Assembly (NCBI RefSeq): GCF_030546755.1
Contig: NZ_JAUOPE010000001.1
Location: 310,001 to 374,000 of the forward strand
Length of the DNA stretch: 64,000 bases
Direction: 5' to 3'
Source of the DNA: Colwellia sp. 1_MG-2023
GTDB lineage: Bacteria > Pseudomonadota > Gammaproteobacteria > Enterobacterales > Alteromonadaceae
A program made the position numbers and the translations under genes. Every line of letters begins with the position of its first letter. The first letter of the stretch is position 1. Shown here piece after piece: positions 17,456-27,013 of the stretch. The notes under the pieces are model-generated. The model made no database searches, had not been told where the DNA came from, and was given only the letters and a program-made list of their open reading frames with translations.

Positions 17456-18148
17456 ATGAGCAAATTAAAGGTATTTATAACTTTTTTATTATTTATAAGT
17501 AATTTTCCATCATTGGCTAATTCAAATCACTATGACCGTGCGTATATCATAAACTTCGCAAAAGAGTTTGTTGAAAAACACACACCCGCGCCAACAAATG
17601 GCAAGCGCGTTGTTGAACCGGCATCAATTGATTCTAGAATAATATTAAAACCTTGCTCAAATCCATTAACGGCAAATATACCCGATAATTACTCAAGTAG
17701 AAATGTAAATGTTAAAATTTCTTGTGAAAGTTCAAAGCCATGGCACATTTTCCTTCCGGTAAAAATAACAACGACCATACCTGTTTTAACGACCAAATTT
17801 AAAATTAATAAAGGAACAATATTAGATAAAAGTAATATTGGTGTTGAATGGCGAGAATTAAGCAGGATTCGAAGTGAAATATTAGATGATATCGATTTAA
17901 TTATTGGCGCTCGTTCAAAAAGAACCCTTTCTCAAGGAGCCATTATCACTAAGAGAGCGATTTGTGTGGTCTGTAAAAACGAGAACGTTACAATTATCGC
18001 AAAGTCTGATGATTTTATGATAAAAACTGCCGGCATAGCCCTAAAAAATGCTACTTTTGGAGAGCAGGTTAAAGTCAAAAATATTCGCTCGGGTAGAACA
18101 ATAAACGCACAAGTTAATGCTATTAACCAAGTAGTAATTAATCTATAA
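17456..18148 (+). CDS. flgA: Flagellar P-ring assembly chaperone FlgA
   Basis: Periplasmic chaperone for FlgI polymerisation, 230 residues. A Sec signal peptide covers about residues 1-21 (KLKVFITFLLFISNFPSLANS). The C-terminal half has the SAF-like FlgA domain (TTKFKINKGTILDKSNIG, RSKRTLSQGAIITKRAI, IRSGRTINAQVNA). It is the first gene of flgA-flgM-flgN, which reads away from cheV. Confidence 0.93.
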   Translation: MSKLKVFITFLLFISNFPSLANSNHYDRAYIINFAKEFVEKHTPAPTNGKRVVEPASIDSRIILKPCSNPLTANIPDNYSSRNVNVKISCESSKPWHIFLPVKITTTIPVLTTKFKINKGTILDKSNIGVEWRELSRIRSEILDDIDLIIGARSKRTLSQGAIITKRAICVVCKNENVTIIAKSDDFMIKTAGIALKNATFGEQVKVKNIRSGRTINAQVNAINQVVINL

Positions 18149-18155
18149 TAAATAC

Positions 18156-18182
18156 TAAAGATTTTAATCGTCTAGCCGATAA
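18156..18182 (+). promoter_or_regulatory. FliA (sigma-28) promoter for flgM
   Basis: TAAAGATT, eleven bases, GCCGATAA: the -10 is a perfect FliA element and the -35 differs at two positions. It starts just past the flgA stop and about 40 bases before flgM. A FliA promoter before the anti-FliA gene is the standard feedback loop. Confidence 0.9.
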
Positions 18183-18222
18183 TAAGATAGTAATAAGGTT
18201 TAGTTGCCAATAGGAATTAATT

Positions 18223-18537
18223 ATGGCTATAAATATCAATAACTTATCAAACAACAATCAAGTTAAACAAAAAGTTGATCAGCAAGCTCAAGTTAAGCAA
18301 CAAGCGGCGAGTAGCTCTGCGGTTGCTGAACAAGCTAAAATTGCAAGTAAAGATTCTGTTTCTCTTACACCTCAAGCTAAACAACTAGGTGAATTACAGA
18401 AGAAAGCAAATGAGGCGCCTGCGGTGAACCAAAAGAAAGTTGAACAGTTGAAAAAAGCGATTGTCTCTGGCGAATATAAAATTGATCCGGAAAAGTTAGC
18501 AGCAAGCATTGCCGGGTTTGAATTTAAACTTGGCTAA
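18223..18537 (+). CDS. flgM: Anti-sigma-28 factor FlgM
   Basis: Negative regulator that holds FliA until the hook is complete and is then secreted. The 104-residue product has a long, glutamine/alanine-rich disordered N-terminus and the conserved C-terminal FliA-binding region (KVEQLKKAIVSGEYKIDPEKLAASI). It is reached both by readthrough from flgA and by its own FliA promoter at 18156-18182. Confidence 0.93.
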   Translation: MAININNLSNNNQVKQKVDQQAQVKQQAASSSAVAEQAKIASKDSVSLTPQAKQLGELQKKANEAPAVNQKKVEQLKKAIVSGEYKIDPEKLAASIAGFEFKLG

Positions 18538-18566
18538 ATTATTTTACAGTTTGTAAGGACTTTTAA

Positions 18567-18998
18567 GTGTCAACGGAATCAAATAATTCAACGTTAATTG
18601 AAACGCAATTAGTACAGTTGCAACAATTAGAAGAAATAATAGATCACGAAAAAGTTATTTTGCAAAAGCAAAATCCTGATGAATTGAATGAAATAACTGA
18701 ACAGAAGAATCAATTATTATTAGCGATTAAAAACCTTGATCAGCAATTTGAACAAAGTATCGTGTTTAAACAAGAAAAGTCAGCAGGACTTTATGCTGAG
18801 CAATTAAGTAAAATTGAAGAAACCCTCTTGCGCTGTAAAGACAAAAACTTTGTCAATGGTCAGATAATTGCTCAATCTCAGTTAGCCGTTGAACGCATGA
18901 AAACATCATTATTACAAAACCATAATAAAGCATCGATGACTTATGATAATAAAGGTAAAACGAGCGGTGGTTTAAGTAGTTTAGAAATCGAAGCTTAA
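18567..18998 (+). CDS. flgN: Flagellar export chaperone FlgN
   Basis: Cytoplasmic chaperone for FlgK and FlgL, 143 residues, largely alpha-helical. The long N-terminal helices (LIETQLVQLQQLEEIIDHEK) and position after flgM identify it. The start is GTG at 18567, with AAGGA eight bases upstream; there is no better ATG. It ends just before a bidirectional terminator. Confidence 0.85.
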   Translation: MSTESNNSTLIETQLVQLQQLEEIIDHEKVILQKQNPDELNEITEQKNQLLLAIKNLDQQFEQSIVFKQEKSAGLYAEQLSKIEETLLRCKDKNFVNGQIIAQSQLAVERMKTSLLQNHNKASMTYDNKGKTSGGLSSLEIEA

Positions 18999-19018
18999 GC
19001 TAATAACATAAAAAATTC

Positions 19019-19053
19019 ATAAAAAAACGCCAACATCTGTTGGCGTTTTTTTA
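19019..19053. terminator. Bidirectional terminator between flgN and flgP
   Basis: Stem AACGCCAACA / TGTTGGCGTT with a two-base loop, flanked by an A7 run on one side and T7 on the other. It can end both the flgN transcript (plus) and the flgOP transcript (minus). Confidence 0.9.
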
Positions 19054-19086
19054 TGGCTGAAACTTTATACAATTAATTAGGGCGTG

Positions 19087-19554
19087 TTAATAATATCGAA
19101 CATGCTTAATTTCTTTATTTTGGCTAGAAGCGATATATAAGTCATAGACATTTTTGAAATCTAAATGTAATTCAGTCGTATATGTATCACCTACTGGGTA
19201 ACTTTTAATAACTTTCGCCCCACGAATAACCCCTTGAACTGATGCTTTAAATTCTTGATCATTCAAAATTAAGTTAGACATAGACGTGGAACTATTAATT
19301 TGTTGCCCATAAACTTGCTCGGCAAGTTCAGCATAGGCGGCAATTTTTGACGCATTAATTGCCATTAACATTCGTTGCGTTTCATTCGTTGAATTTTGTA
19401 AGCTAATGGGAGCCTGACCTATTGCAGTAATAACAGGGAAGGTCTCTGGCTTGATAGTTTGCCATTGCACATGCTTATCATATACAGCACTACAACTGGT
19501 TAATGTTAAAATTGAAATACCCACTAAGGTCATTTTTTTTAGTGAACTAATCAT
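19087..19554 (-). CDS. flgP: Flagellar outer-membrane lipoprotein FlgP
   Basis: LPP20-family lipoprotein forming part of the outer-membrane ring (H ring / basal disk) of sheathed or high-torque polar flagella. The 155-residue product has a lipobox LTSC (cysteine at about 21). The conserved domain includes INASKIAAYAELAEQVYGQ and VRGAKVIKSYPVGDTY. It follows flgO after 12 bases. The pairing with flgO and divergent flgT reproduces the Vibrio flgT-flgOP arrangement (established knowledge). Confidence 0.9.
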   Translation of the reverse strand: MISSLKKMTLVGISILTLTSCSAVYDKHVQWQTIKPETFPVITAIGQAPISLQNSTNETQRMLMAINASKIAAYAELAEQVYGQQINSSTSMSNLILNDQEFKASVQGVIRGAKVIKSYPVGDTYTTELHLDFKNVYDLYIASSQNKEIKHVRYY

Positions 19555-19566
19555 TTTTTATACCTA

Positions 19567-20214
19567 CTATTGATGAATTTCTACTGCTCGAGCATCTTCA
19601 GAAAGCATGTCACTTTGCCTTAAAATCATACCATCTTTGATTCTAACACTTTCATTACGATGTATCTCATCCCCAAGAACCCAATTAGGAATAAATGATT
19701 GGGCTGTTGCTACTACTACTCTAGACTGCATGCCGATCATTCGTGCATTAACCAAAATGCCACTTTCTTGTTTCATCATGGTTCCTGTCACCACATAGTC
19801 AATTATCTGGCGTTCAGGTAACTCTTTCCAATCTCGACTAAAAACATAATCACCTTCTTTAGTCACACGAATATGCCCGGTAGTTTTGAAGTCTACTAGA
19901 ATTAAACCGTGTCGTTGCAACTCATGCACAAAGCTTTCTGAAAGTTGATTACCTAGCCAATTAGTCGATTCCAAATCGTTTAAATCAACAAACGAGGCTA
20001 CCGCGATAGGCGTTTGAGGGTTTACAAATGAGCTGCTTTCAAGCATTTGATAAGCTAAGCCTTTTACGACATCGTTGATCGCATGCTTAGGTAATTCAAA
20101 ACTATCTATTTCACTTTTTTCTTGTTGTGAAATACGATAAAAATCATCATCAGATGAAAGCATACTGCAGGATACCAAAGTCGGTACCAATATAATTATT
20201 AGCCAATTTTTCAT
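19567..20214 (-). CDS. flgO: Flagellar outer-membrane lipoprotein FlgO
   Basis: Lipoprotein of about 215 residues with a FlgO domain, partner of FlgP in the flagellar outer-membrane ring. The lipobox LVSC follows a short hydrophobic segment, and the core TPIAVASFVDLNDLESTNWLG plus DYVVTGTMMKQESG is family-like. The longest frame starts at a TTG (20229); GGGGAG directly before the ATG at 20214 decides for the shorter form. A sigma-54-like promoter lies about 45 bases upstream. Confidence 0.9.
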   Translation of the reverse strand: MKNWLIIILVPTLVSCSMLSSDDDFYRISQQEKSEIDSFELPKHAINDVVKGLAYQMLESSSFVNPQTPIAVASFVDLNDLESTNWLGNQLSESFVHELQRHGLILVDFKTTGHIRVTKEGDYVFSRDWKELPERQIIDYVVTGTMMKQESGILVNARMIGMQSRVVVATAQSFIPNWVLGDEIHRNESVRIKDGMILRQSDMLSEDARAVEIHQ

Positions 20215-20258
20215 TGGACTCCCCTTCAATTACAACACGATATTTTACGTTTTAACTA

Positions 20259-20274
20259 AGCATAAATTACGCCA
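20259..20274 (-). promoter_or_regulatory. Sigma-54 promoter candidate for flgOP
   Basis: The minus strand reads TGGCGTAATTTATGCT, with GG and GC at the -24/-12 spacing. It lies 45-60 bases before flgO and faces away from the similar site for flgT. Confidence 0.6.
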
Positions 20275-20294
20275 ACTTTAACTCAGCGGTTTTT

Positions 20295-20310
20295 AGGCAT
20301 AAAACGTGCA
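20295..20310 (+). promoter_or_regulatory. Sigma-54 promoter candidate for flgT
   Basis: AGGCATAAAACGTGCA has GG and GC in the -24/-12 spacing; the first base and one -12 base deviate from consensus. It lies 49-64 bases before flgT. Confidence 0.55.
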
Positions 20311-20358
20311 TATATCCAAATAATAGGTAACGTACTCAAAATTGAAGTAGAGATTCAT

Positions 20359-21519
20359 ATGCGCAGCTTAATCTTTTTCATATTTACTGCATTAATAAAT
20401 GTCCCAGTATGTGCACAATGGTATGAAACACAAGGTCATGCCATTATTAATAGTTCAAATAAGCAGGCAAAAACTCAAGCGATCGAAAATGCATTAAAAA
20501 AAGCGCTTTTAGTCGCCGGCGCGTCGGTGTCTAGTGTTCAACAAGTAGTCAACGGTTTGTTAACTCAAGATGAAATCAGTATCAGAGCCAGTGGTGAAGT
20601 CAATTCATTTGAATTAGTTGATGAGACATACAGTGGCAATGTGGTAACAGTGACTATACGTGCCGATATTTTCCCTAAAGAACGGCAATGTTTCTCCGCT
20701 GATTACCGAAAATCGTTATTGATCACTAAAAGTCATATAAAAATCCGAGAGCAAGCAAACATCGGTGGAATTTATTCTTTGGATACGGTACTTGCCAAAA
20801 GGCTTGCAAAAAAAATTAATCACGATGGCTTATATCTCGACACTAAACTTGCGCTTAATAATAGTACCGAGTTCTCAAGATATAATGATAGTTTACAAGC
20901 AGAGAAAATTAAAAATATTACCTTATCTTTAGCAGACCTTAGCGATAGTCAATATGTATTATTTTCTGAAATTGATGATATTTCATTTGCTAGCGTCGAA
21001 AATAATAGTTGGCAATTCTGGCAGAAAGATATTTACGACCGTCAGTTTAATTTAAGTGTCTTTATATACAACGGAAGTAATGGTGAATTGGTTTTTAGGC
21101 AATCTTACAAAAACTCTGCACCTTGGAACTTTTCAAAACGCGCGCAAGTAGATGTTAATTCAGCTACCTTTTGGCAAGGTGAATACGGCAATATCATAGA
21201 TCAAACCTTAAATACCGTGATAACCGATATTGACGATAATATGATGTGTCAACCAACCCGAGGAAAAATAGTAAAAGTTTCTGGCAATGAAGTGATGATA
21301 AACCTTGGTAAACGCCAGGGTGTAAAAGAAGGTGATGAATTTTCTTTACTACATATAAAAAACTTCACTACTGACTTTGGTAAAACTTACGCTGGTTTTA
21401 ATGTTAGCCCTTTCACCGTAAAAGTTGTGCAAGTGTCAGAAGAAAGTGCCACAGCAATCAGCTCTAAAGGTGAGGTTTTAGATAATATTCAATTACAAGA
21501 TTTAGCAGTAAGATATTAA
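20359..21519 (+). CDS. flgT: Flagellar H-ring protein FlgT
   Basis: Periplasmic/outer-membrane-associated H-ring protein that stabilises the sodium-motor basal body in Vibrio. The 386-residue product has a signal peptide (about 1-19, ending CAQ), a FlgT N-terminal domain (WYETQGHAIINSSNKQAKTQAIENALKKALLVAG), a middle domain, and the FlgT C-terminal beta domain (MINLGKRQGVKEGDEFSLLH). It reads divergently from flgOP. Its presence suggests a Vibrio-like, possibly sodium-driven polar flagellum (inference; motor genes are outside the window). Confidence 0.92.
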   Translation: MRSLIFFIFTALINVPVCAQWYETQGHAIINSSNKQAKTQAIENALKKALLVAGASVSSVQQVVNGLLTQDEISIRASGEVNSFELVDETYSGNVVTVTIRADIFPKERQCFSADYRKSLLITKSHIKIREQANIGGIYSLDTVLAKRLAKKINHDGLYLDTKLALNNSTEFSRYNDSLQAEKIKNITLSLADLSDSQYVLFSEIDDISFASVENNSWQFWQKDIYDRQFNLSVFIYNGSNGELVFRQSYKNSAPWNFSKRAQVDVNSATFWQGEYGNIIDQTLNTVITDIDDNMMCQPTRGKIVKVSGNEVMINLGKRQGVKEGDEFSLLHIKNFTTDFGKTYAGFNVSPFTVKVVQVSEESATAISSKGEVLDNIQLQDLAVRY

Positions 21520-21538
21520 TAATTTTTCATGCGAATGT

Positions 21539-21614
21539 GTCCTCATAGTTTAACTGGATAAAACTGCGGCCTCCTAAGCTGCTACTCCAGGTTCGAGTCC
21601 TGGTGGGGACGCCA
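21539..21614 (+). tRNA. tRNA-Arg (anticodon CCT)
   Basis: A complete 76-base cloverleaf: acceptor GTCCTCA pairing with TGGGGAC, D-arm with GTTTAACTGGATAAAAC, anticodon arm GCGGC-CTCCTAA-GCTGC with anticodon CCT, T-arm CCAGG-TTCGAGT-CCTGG, discriminator G and an encoded CCA end. It decodes AGG. It starts only 19 bases after the flgT stop. No integrated element or repeated tRNA end was seen next to it. Confidence 0.96.
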
Positions 21615-21735
21615 TAGCAATGTATGTTAATATTGAATAGTTATAGATAAATAATTTGAAATATTCTCTTTAGGGTTATGAAATACAGATTATTATTCTT
21701 CTTCAAAAATTTTTTAATATAGCGATATAAATAAA

Positions 21736-21757
21736 AAACCCCACTTTTGTGGGGTTT
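21736..21757 (-). terminator. Terminator of the small gene at 21781-21915
   Basis: Stem AAACCCCAC / GTGGGGTTT with a four-base loop. The minus strand continues TTTTATTTATA, so the U tract serves the minus-strand peptide gene that stops at 21781; the plus side lacks a good U tract. Confidence 0.8.
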
Positions 21758-21780
21758 CAATTATCATACGCACGAAACAT

Positions 21781-21915
21781 CTAATTCGATTGCTCTGTTA
21801 CTACATCCATGTCATCTGCTACTGAGGTATTGCTCAATATCGCTGACAAAGCTAATACTAATACCGCAAATATTACTGTTGTCAGTTTGATCCCTTTCGA
21901 AGGCGATTTATTCAT
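21781..21915 (-). CDS. Small predicted membrane or secreted peptide (44 aa)
   Basis: I do not recognise this 44-codon gene. It begins MNKSPSKGIKLTTVIFAVLV, continues with a hydrophobic stretch to about residue 28, then a polar acidic tail (SVADDMDVVTEQSN). The lysine-rich start and hydrophobic core look like a signal peptide (possible cleavage after SVA) or a single membrane anchor. Support comes from context: AGCAGG at a workable distance before the ATG, a TTGAAA/TATAAG promoter upstream, and a strong terminator 24 bases after the stop, all on the same strand. It lies alone between tRNA-Arg and tkt. Confidence 0.6.
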   Translation of the reverse strand: MNKSPSKGIKLTTVIFAVLVLALSAILSNTSVADDMDVVTEQSN

Positions 21916-21969
21916 TATTGACCTGCTAGCAAGGATTTTTTTATTATTAAATTTTTACTGCGGTTAAAA

Positions 21970-21996
21970 CTTATACGATTCATTTTGCTATTTCAA
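21970..21996 (-). promoter_or_regulatory. Sigma-70-like promoter for the small gene
   Basis: The minus strand has TTGAAA, 15 bases, TATAAG, about 55 bases before the small gene start. The spacing is short of the optimum. The remaining 22000-22317 stretch before tkt is A/T-rich and shows no gene I can support. Confidence 0.4.
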
Positions 21997-22317
21997 TGAT
22001 TTTAATAGAAAAACCATTAAAATAACGGTAATTAATCAATAAGAGCATCAAAACACCCCAAAGCAAGCAAAATATCATCTTTACCGATTAATAAAATAAA
22101 ACCGATAAGCGTATCCCCTCCTTCAAATATCGGCAACATTTTCAACCAGAAAATTGAGAATGCTTCCTTTTACTGAAATATTACACAGAAGAAACAACCA
22201 TTTTTAGAAGAAAATATAACAAATAACGTAATAACATTTGCAGTGAGGGGCTACTCTAGGCGAAAATAGCGGCACTTTTTTATACCCCCATCAAAAATTA
22301 GAATAGTTGGAGCAATT

Positions 22318-24303
22318 ATGCCGTCGCGTCAAGAACTCGCCAATGCCATCCGTGTATTAAGTATGGATGCAGTACAAAAAGCAAAATCTGGTCACCCTGG
22401 TGCCCCAATGGGCATGGCTGACATCGCCGAGGTACTGTGGCGTGATTTTTTAAAGCATAACCCTAGCGATCCTAATTGGGCTGATCGCGACCGTTTTATT
22501 TTATCTAATGGTCACGGCTCAATGCTTATCTATTCTCTTTTACATTTAACAGGTTATGACTTACCAATTGAAGAAATTAAAAACTTTCGTCAATTACATT
22601 CTAAAACTCCTGGTCACCCAGAATATGGCTACACACCAGGCGTTGAAACTACCACAGGTCCTTTAGGGGCTGGTATTTCAAATGCGGTTGGTATGGCTAT
22701 CGCGGAAAAAACATTAGCAGCGCAATTTAATAGAGATGGACACGATATTGTTGATCATTTCACATATTGCTTTTTAGGTGATGGCTGTTTAATGGAAGGT
22801 ATTTCTCACGAAGCGTGTTCTCTTGCCGGCACTTTAGGGCTAGGTAAGCTTATTGCGTTTTGGGATGATAATGGTATTTCTATTGATGGCGAAGTAGAAG
22901 GTTGGTTTACCGATAACACACCACAACGTTTTGCTTCATACGGTTGGCACGTTATTGCTGATGTTGATGGTCATGATCCTCAAGCAATTACTGCGGCTAT
23001 TGAAGAAGCTAAATCAATCACAGATAAGCCAACCATGATTTGTTGTAAAACAATTATCGGTTTTGGTTCGCCAAATAAAGAAGGTACACACGATTGTCAC
23101 GGTGCACCATTAGGCGATGACGAAATTGCGTTAACACGTGAAAAATTAAATTGGTCTCATGGTCCTTTTGAAGTTCCTGCAGATATATATGCTGATTGGG
23201 ATCAAAAAGAAAAAGGTCAATCAAGCCAAGTTGCTTGGAATGAAAAATTCGCGGCTTATCAAGCCGCTCACCCTGCACTAGCCGCTGAATACGAGCGTCG
23301 TGTTTTAAAAGGTGAGTTACCACAAGAATTTGAAGAAAAAGCCAATGCTTTTATTCAACAATGCCAAGACAAATCAGAAAATATCGCTTCTCGTAAAGCA
23401 TCACAAAATATTATCGAAGAATTTGGCGCTATGCTGCCTGAATTATTAGGTGGTTCAGCTGATTTAGCCGGCTCCAACCTTACGTTATGGTCGGGTTCAA
23501 AAGGTATTCAAGACGATGCTGCGGGTAACTACATTTTCTACGGTGTTCGTGAATTTGGTATGTCTGGCATTATGAATGGTATTTCACTTCATGGCGGCTT
23601 TATCAATTACGGTGCTACTTTCATGATGTTTATGGAATATGCGCGAAATGCAGTGCGTATGTCGGCATTAATGGGCATACAAAATATCTTTGTTTATACC
23701 CATGACTCAATTGGTCAAGGTGAAGATGGTCCAACTCATCAACCAATTGAGCAACTAACAAATTTACGTACTACACCCAATATGGTGACATGGCGCCCTG
23801 CAGATGCCACTGAGTCTGCTGTTGCATGGAAAAATGCCGTTGAACGTCAAAATGCACCAACGTCATTAATATTTTCTCGTCAAGGTTTACCAGCACAAGC
23901 TCGTACAGCTGAACAAGTATCATTAATTGAAAAAGGTGGTTACATTTTACGTGACAGCCAAGGCACACCTGAAATTATTTTAATTGCAACTGGCTCTGAA
24001 GTAGCCCTTGCAATTAAAGCAGCTGAAGCACTAGGTGACCACGTTCGCGTTGTCTCTATGCCTTCAACCAACATATTTGATGCGCAAGATGCCCAATATA
24101 AAGAGTCAGTATTACCTAGTTCAGTAACAAAACGTGTGGCAATTGAAGCGGCGCATACTGATTTTTGGTATAAATATGTTGGCTTTAATGGCGGTGTTGT
24201 TGGTATGACTACGTTTGGTGAATCAGCACCGGGTGGCGTATTATTAGAGCACTTTGGTTTTACTGTTGATAATGTCGTAAATGCAGTAAATAACCTCGCT
24301 TAA
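22318..24303 (+). CDS. tkt: Transketolase
   Basis: Thiamine-diphosphate enzyme moving two-carbon units between sugar phosphates in the non-oxidative pentose phosphate pathway. The 661-residue length is standard. Visible motifs: [19 protein letters not shown] near the start, the ThDP motif [20 protein letters not shown] with downstream DDNGISIDG, and the pyrimidine-domain signature [24 protein letters not shown] precedes the start. It is followed by epd-pgk-fba, the conserved gammaproteobacterial central-carbon cluster; a hairpin separates it from epd. Confidence 0.98.
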   Translation: MPSRQELANAIRVLSMDAVQKAKSGHPGAPMGMADIAEVLWRDFLKHNPSDPNWADRDRFILSNGHGSMLIYSLLHLTGYDLPIEEIKNFRQLHSKTPGHPEYGYTPGVETTTGPLGAGISNAVGMAIAEKTLAAQFNRDGHDIVDHFTYCFLGDGCLMEGISHEACSLAGTLGLGKLIAFWDDNGISIDGEVEGWFTDNTPQRFASYGWHVIADVDGHDPQAITAAIEEAKSITDKPTMICCKTIIGFGSPNKEGTHDCHGAPLGDDEIALTREKLNWSHGPFEVPADIYADWDQKEKGQSSQVAWNEKFAAYQAAHPALAAEYERRVLKGELPQEFEEKANAFIQQCQDKSENIASRKASQNIIEEFGAMLPELLGGSADLAGSNLTLWSGSKGIQDDAAGNYIFYGVREFGMSGIMNGISLHGGFINYGATFMMFMEYARNAVRMSALMGIQNIFVYTHDSIGQGEDGPTHQPIEQLTNLRTTPNMVTWRPADATESAVAWKNAVERQNAPTSLIFSRQGLPAQARTAEQVSLIEKGGYILRDSQGTPEIILIATGSEVALAIKAAEALGDHVRVVSMPSTNIFDAQDAQYKESVLPSSVTKRVAIEAAHTDFWYKYVGFNGGVVGMTTFGESAPGGVLLEHFGFTVDNVVNAVNNLA

Positions 24304-24310
24304 ACTTTTA

Positions 24311-24341
24311 GGCATCCTAGTAATCAACTATCTAGGATGCC
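24311..24341 (+). terminator. Hairpin between tkt and epd
   Basis: Stem GGCATCCTAG / CTAGGATGCC with an 11-base loop, starting seven bases past the tkt stop. The following sequence (AATTAATTCTCTT) is only moderately T-rich, so partial termination or mRNA processing is more likely than full termination. Confidence 0.5.
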
Positions 24342-24369
24342 AATTAATTCTCTTAAATGATCTTTCTTT

Positions 24370-25383
24370 ATGCCTGTAAATATTGCTATTAACGGTTTTG
24401 GTCGTATCGGCCGAAGTGTTGCTCGCGCCCTGTATGAAAATAATCATAGCGCTGATATAAAGTTAGTTGCTATCAATGAAATTGCTGATCCAGAAGGTAT
24501 TGCCCACTTATTAAAGTATGACAGTACTCATGGTCGATTTTCGTTTTCGGTACAACTCAATGGTGATCATTTAAATATCGCGGGTGATGATGTGTTACTT
24601 TCTCATCATAAAAACTTTCAAGATATAAACTGGTCCGAAAAACAAGTTGATATAGTGTTAGATTGTACGGGTTTTTATGCAAGCAAAGACGATGGTTTAC
24701 AACATATCGCAAACGGCGCTAAAAAAGTACTCTATTCACATCCAGCCGCTAATGATGTTGATGCCACCATCATTTATGGGGTAAATGAGAAAACGTTAAC
24801 CGTTTCAGATAATATTGTTAGCAACGGTTCATGCACCACCAATTGTATCGTGCCCGTTATTAAAGTTATTGATGAAGCTTTCGGCGTAGAAAGTGGCTCA
24901 ATCACCACGATTCATTCCTCAATGCATGATCAACAAGTAATTGATGCTTATCATCCGGACCTGCGCAGATCACGCGCGGCGAGTCAGTCAATTATTCCGG
25001 TAGATACTAAACTTTCCATAGGTATTGAGCGAATATTACCTAAATTTTCTGGTCGTTTTGAAGCTATTGCAGTGCGCGTACCGACGATCAATGTAACCGC
25101 GATGGATTTAAGCTTAACCGTTTCAAACGATGTTTCAATTGCCGATATAAATCAGGCAATCATCAACGCGCAAAATAATGGTTTACAAGGGATCCTTGGT
25201 TATACTGAAGAACCACTTGTTTCAATTGATTTTAATCATGATCCTCATTCAGCCATCGTAGATGGTAATCAAACGAGGGTGAGTCATAAACGCTTAGTAA
25301 AGATGTTAGTGTGGTGTGATAACGAATGGGGCTTTGCCAACAGAATGTTAGATACCACAAGGGTTATGTCTACCCTACTTTAA
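24370..25383 (+). CDS. epd: D-erythrose-4-phosphate dehydrogenase
   Basis: NAD-dependent oxidation of erythrose 4-phosphate to 4-phosphoerythronate, the first step of the DXP-dependent pyridoxal phosphate pathway. The 337-residue product has the nucleotide-binding start [17 protein letters not shown] and the GAPDH-type active site [15 protein letters not shown]. The variant sequences [13 protein letters not shown] and [15 protein letters not shown], and the epd-pgk-fba context, favour Epd over glycolytic GAPDH. A GAPDH role cannot be fully excluded. Confidence 0.9.
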   Translation: MPVNIAINGFGRIGRSVARALYENNHSADIKLVAINEIADPEGIAHLLKYDSTHGRFSFSVQLNGDHLNIAGDDVLLSHHKNFQDINWSEKQVDIVLDCTGFYASKDDGLQHIANGAKKVLYSHPAANDVDATIIYGVNEKTLTVSDNIVSNGSCTTNCIVPVIKVIDEAFGVESGSITTIHSSMHDQQVIDAYHPDLRRSRAASQSIIPVDTKLSIGIERILPKFSGRFEAIAVRVPTINVTAMDLSLTVSNDVSIADINQAIINAQNNGLQGILGYTEEPLVSIDFNHDPHSAIVDGNQTRVSHKRLVKMLVWCDNEWGFANRMLDTTRVMSTLL

Positions 25384-25436
25384 AAAATAAACTTTAGTAT
25401 TTAGATTTATAAACATTAACGAACAGGAAATTAACC

Positions 25437-26609
25437 ATGTCAGTTATTAAAATGACCGATTTAGATTTAGCAGGAAAAAGAGTCTTAATTCGTGAAGATT
25501 TAAATGTGCCAATTAGTGAAGGAAAAGTAACTTCTGATGCTCGTTTAAGAGCCGCATTACCCACCATAAAACTTGCCTTAGATGCAGGAGCAAAAGTGAT
25601 GGTAATGTCTCACCTTGGCCGCCCTACCGAAGGTGAGTTTAATCAAGAATTTTCATTACAACCTGTGGTTAATTACTTAACAGAAGCACTTTCATCACCG
25701 GTTAAATTAGTCAGTGACTACTTAGAAGGCGCAGAAGTTGGCGCGGGTGAATTAGCCGTGTTCGAAAACGTACGTTTCAATATCGGCGAAAAGAAAAATG
25801 ACGACGAGTTAGCAAAAAAACTTGCTGCATTATGTGATGTATTTGTAATGGATGCTTTTGGTACCGCTCATCGCGCACAAGCCAGTACACATGGCGTTGC
25901 TAAATTTGCTCCTATTGCCTGTGCAGGTCCTTTATTAACCGCTGAGTTAGACGCTTTAGGCAAAGCACTTGATAATCCTGCTCGTCCATTAGTGGCTATT
26001 GTTGGTGGTTCAAAGGTTTCAACGAAACTAACGGTTTTAGATTCATTATCAAAAATTGCTGATACGTTAGTCGTTGGTGGTGGTATCTCAAATACTTTTG
26101 TCGCTTCTGCCGGAAATGAAGTAGGTAACTCTTTATATGAAAAAGATTTAATCCCTGAAGCACAACGTCTTTGTCAAGAAACGCAAGTCATTTTTGCCGA
26201 TGACGTTACCGTAACAAGAGATGGCTTTAGTGACTGGAAACATGATTCTAAGACACAAATCAAAGCGTTATCTGAAGTTTCAGCAGAAGATGACATTATT
26301 GATTACGGTCCAAAAACCGCGGAAAAAGTTGCTGCAATAATAAAGTCTGCCGGAACAATCTTATGGAACGGCCCCGTTGGCGTTTTTGAAATTGATGCCT
26401 TTGCTAAGGGCACAGAAATTATCTCTCATGCTATTGCTGACAGTTCTGCTTTTTCCATTGCTGGTGGTGGCGACACGTTAGCAGCAGTAGATAAGTATGA
26501 TATTGCAGATAAAGTTTCTTACATTTCTACAGGTGGTGGGGCATTCCTTGAGTTTTTAGAAGGAAAAAAATTACCCGCAGTTGAAATATTAGAGCAGCGC
26601 GCAAAATAA
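25437..26609 (+). CDS. pgk: Phosphoglycerate kinase
   Basis: Glycolytic/gluconeogenic enzyme converting 1,3-bisphosphoglycerate and ADP to 3-phosphoglycerate and ATP. The 390 residues show the N-terminal substrate motif REDLNVP, then [12 protein letters not shown], the hinge region with [12 protein letters not shown], and the nucleotide motif WNGPVGVFE and [10 protein letters not shown]. Length is typical of the family. AGGA lies before the start. A terminator follows, so fba is transcribed separately. Confidence 0.98.
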   Translation: MSVIKMTDLDLAGKRVLIREDLNVPISEGKVTSDARLRAALPTIKLALDAGAKVMVMSHLGRPTEGEFNQEFSLQPVVNYLTEALSSPVKLVSDYLEGAEVGAGELAVFENVRFNIGEKKNDDELAKKLAALCDVFVMDAFGTAHRAQASTHGVAKFAPIACAGPLLTAELDALGKALDNPARPLVAIVGGSKVSTKLTVLDSLSKIADTLVVGGGISNTFVASAGNEVGNSLYEKDLIPEAQRLCQETQVIFADDVTVTRDGFSDWKHDSKTQIKALSEVSAEDDIIDYGPKTAEKVAAIIKSAGTILWNGPVGVFEIDAFAKGTEIISHAIADSSAFSIAGGGDTLAAVDKYDIADKVSYISTGGGAFLEFLEGKKLPAVEILEQRAK

Positions 26610-26640
26610 TAATCTTTTATTTATTGTTAAGTTTATATGT

Positions 26641-26673
26641 AAAAAATCCACAGTCATTAGCTGTGGATTTTTT
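26641..26673 (+). terminator. Intrinsic terminator after pgk
   Basis: Stem AAAAAATCCACAG / CTGTGGATTTTTT with a seven-base loop, ending in T6. It starts about 30 bases past the pgk stop. The rest of the 404-base gap to fba is A/T-rich with no gene I can support. Confidence 0.9.
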
Positions 26674-26950
26674 GTTGCAAACAAAATTTTGTTAATCCAC
26701 TAGAAAATTACTTCTATCTCCTTTTTAAAGTAAGCTTTTTTCACCTCAAATCGATAAAGTTGTTTCGTATTAAAATAATAAAACAACGATATTATCTTTC
26801 GTTCACCTTTCGTTTATCTCGTTATTTTTCAGTAATTTTTAAAATCGCGTCCTGAAATTAGAACAAATACTACTTAAATATATACTTATGATCGTTTTAG
26901 TTAGTGCCAAAGTGTTTTTTTTTCTGATACAATTACGACTTGAAAGAATA

Positions 26951-26978
26951 TTGTTTCGTTATGAAACTTATTTATAGT
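26951..26978 (+). promoter_or_regulatory. Sigma-70-like promoter candidate for fba
   Basis: TTGTTT, 16 bases, TATAGT, about 36 bases before fba. Both hexamers are degenerate, but position and the upstream pgk terminator make a promoter here necessary. Confidence 0.35.
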
Positions 26979-27013
26979 GTGTATTGTTACAATGATAACT
27001 TAGGAGTTCATTC

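Noticed and set aside
22042-22160. Short minus-strand frame (about 34 codons, LPIFEGGDTLIGF) before tkt
   Set aside because: It has no clear promoter or terminator of its own and only a distant purine-rich run; it is too short to support without conservation data.
21539-22317. tRNA-Arg as the attachment site of an integrated element
   Set aside because: No integrase, no repeated tRNA 3' end and ordinary housekeeping genes directly downstream.
26610-27013. A small gene or RNA in the pgk-fba gap
   Set aside because: Apart from the pgk terminator and a weak promoter, no frame has a ribosome site or coding character.
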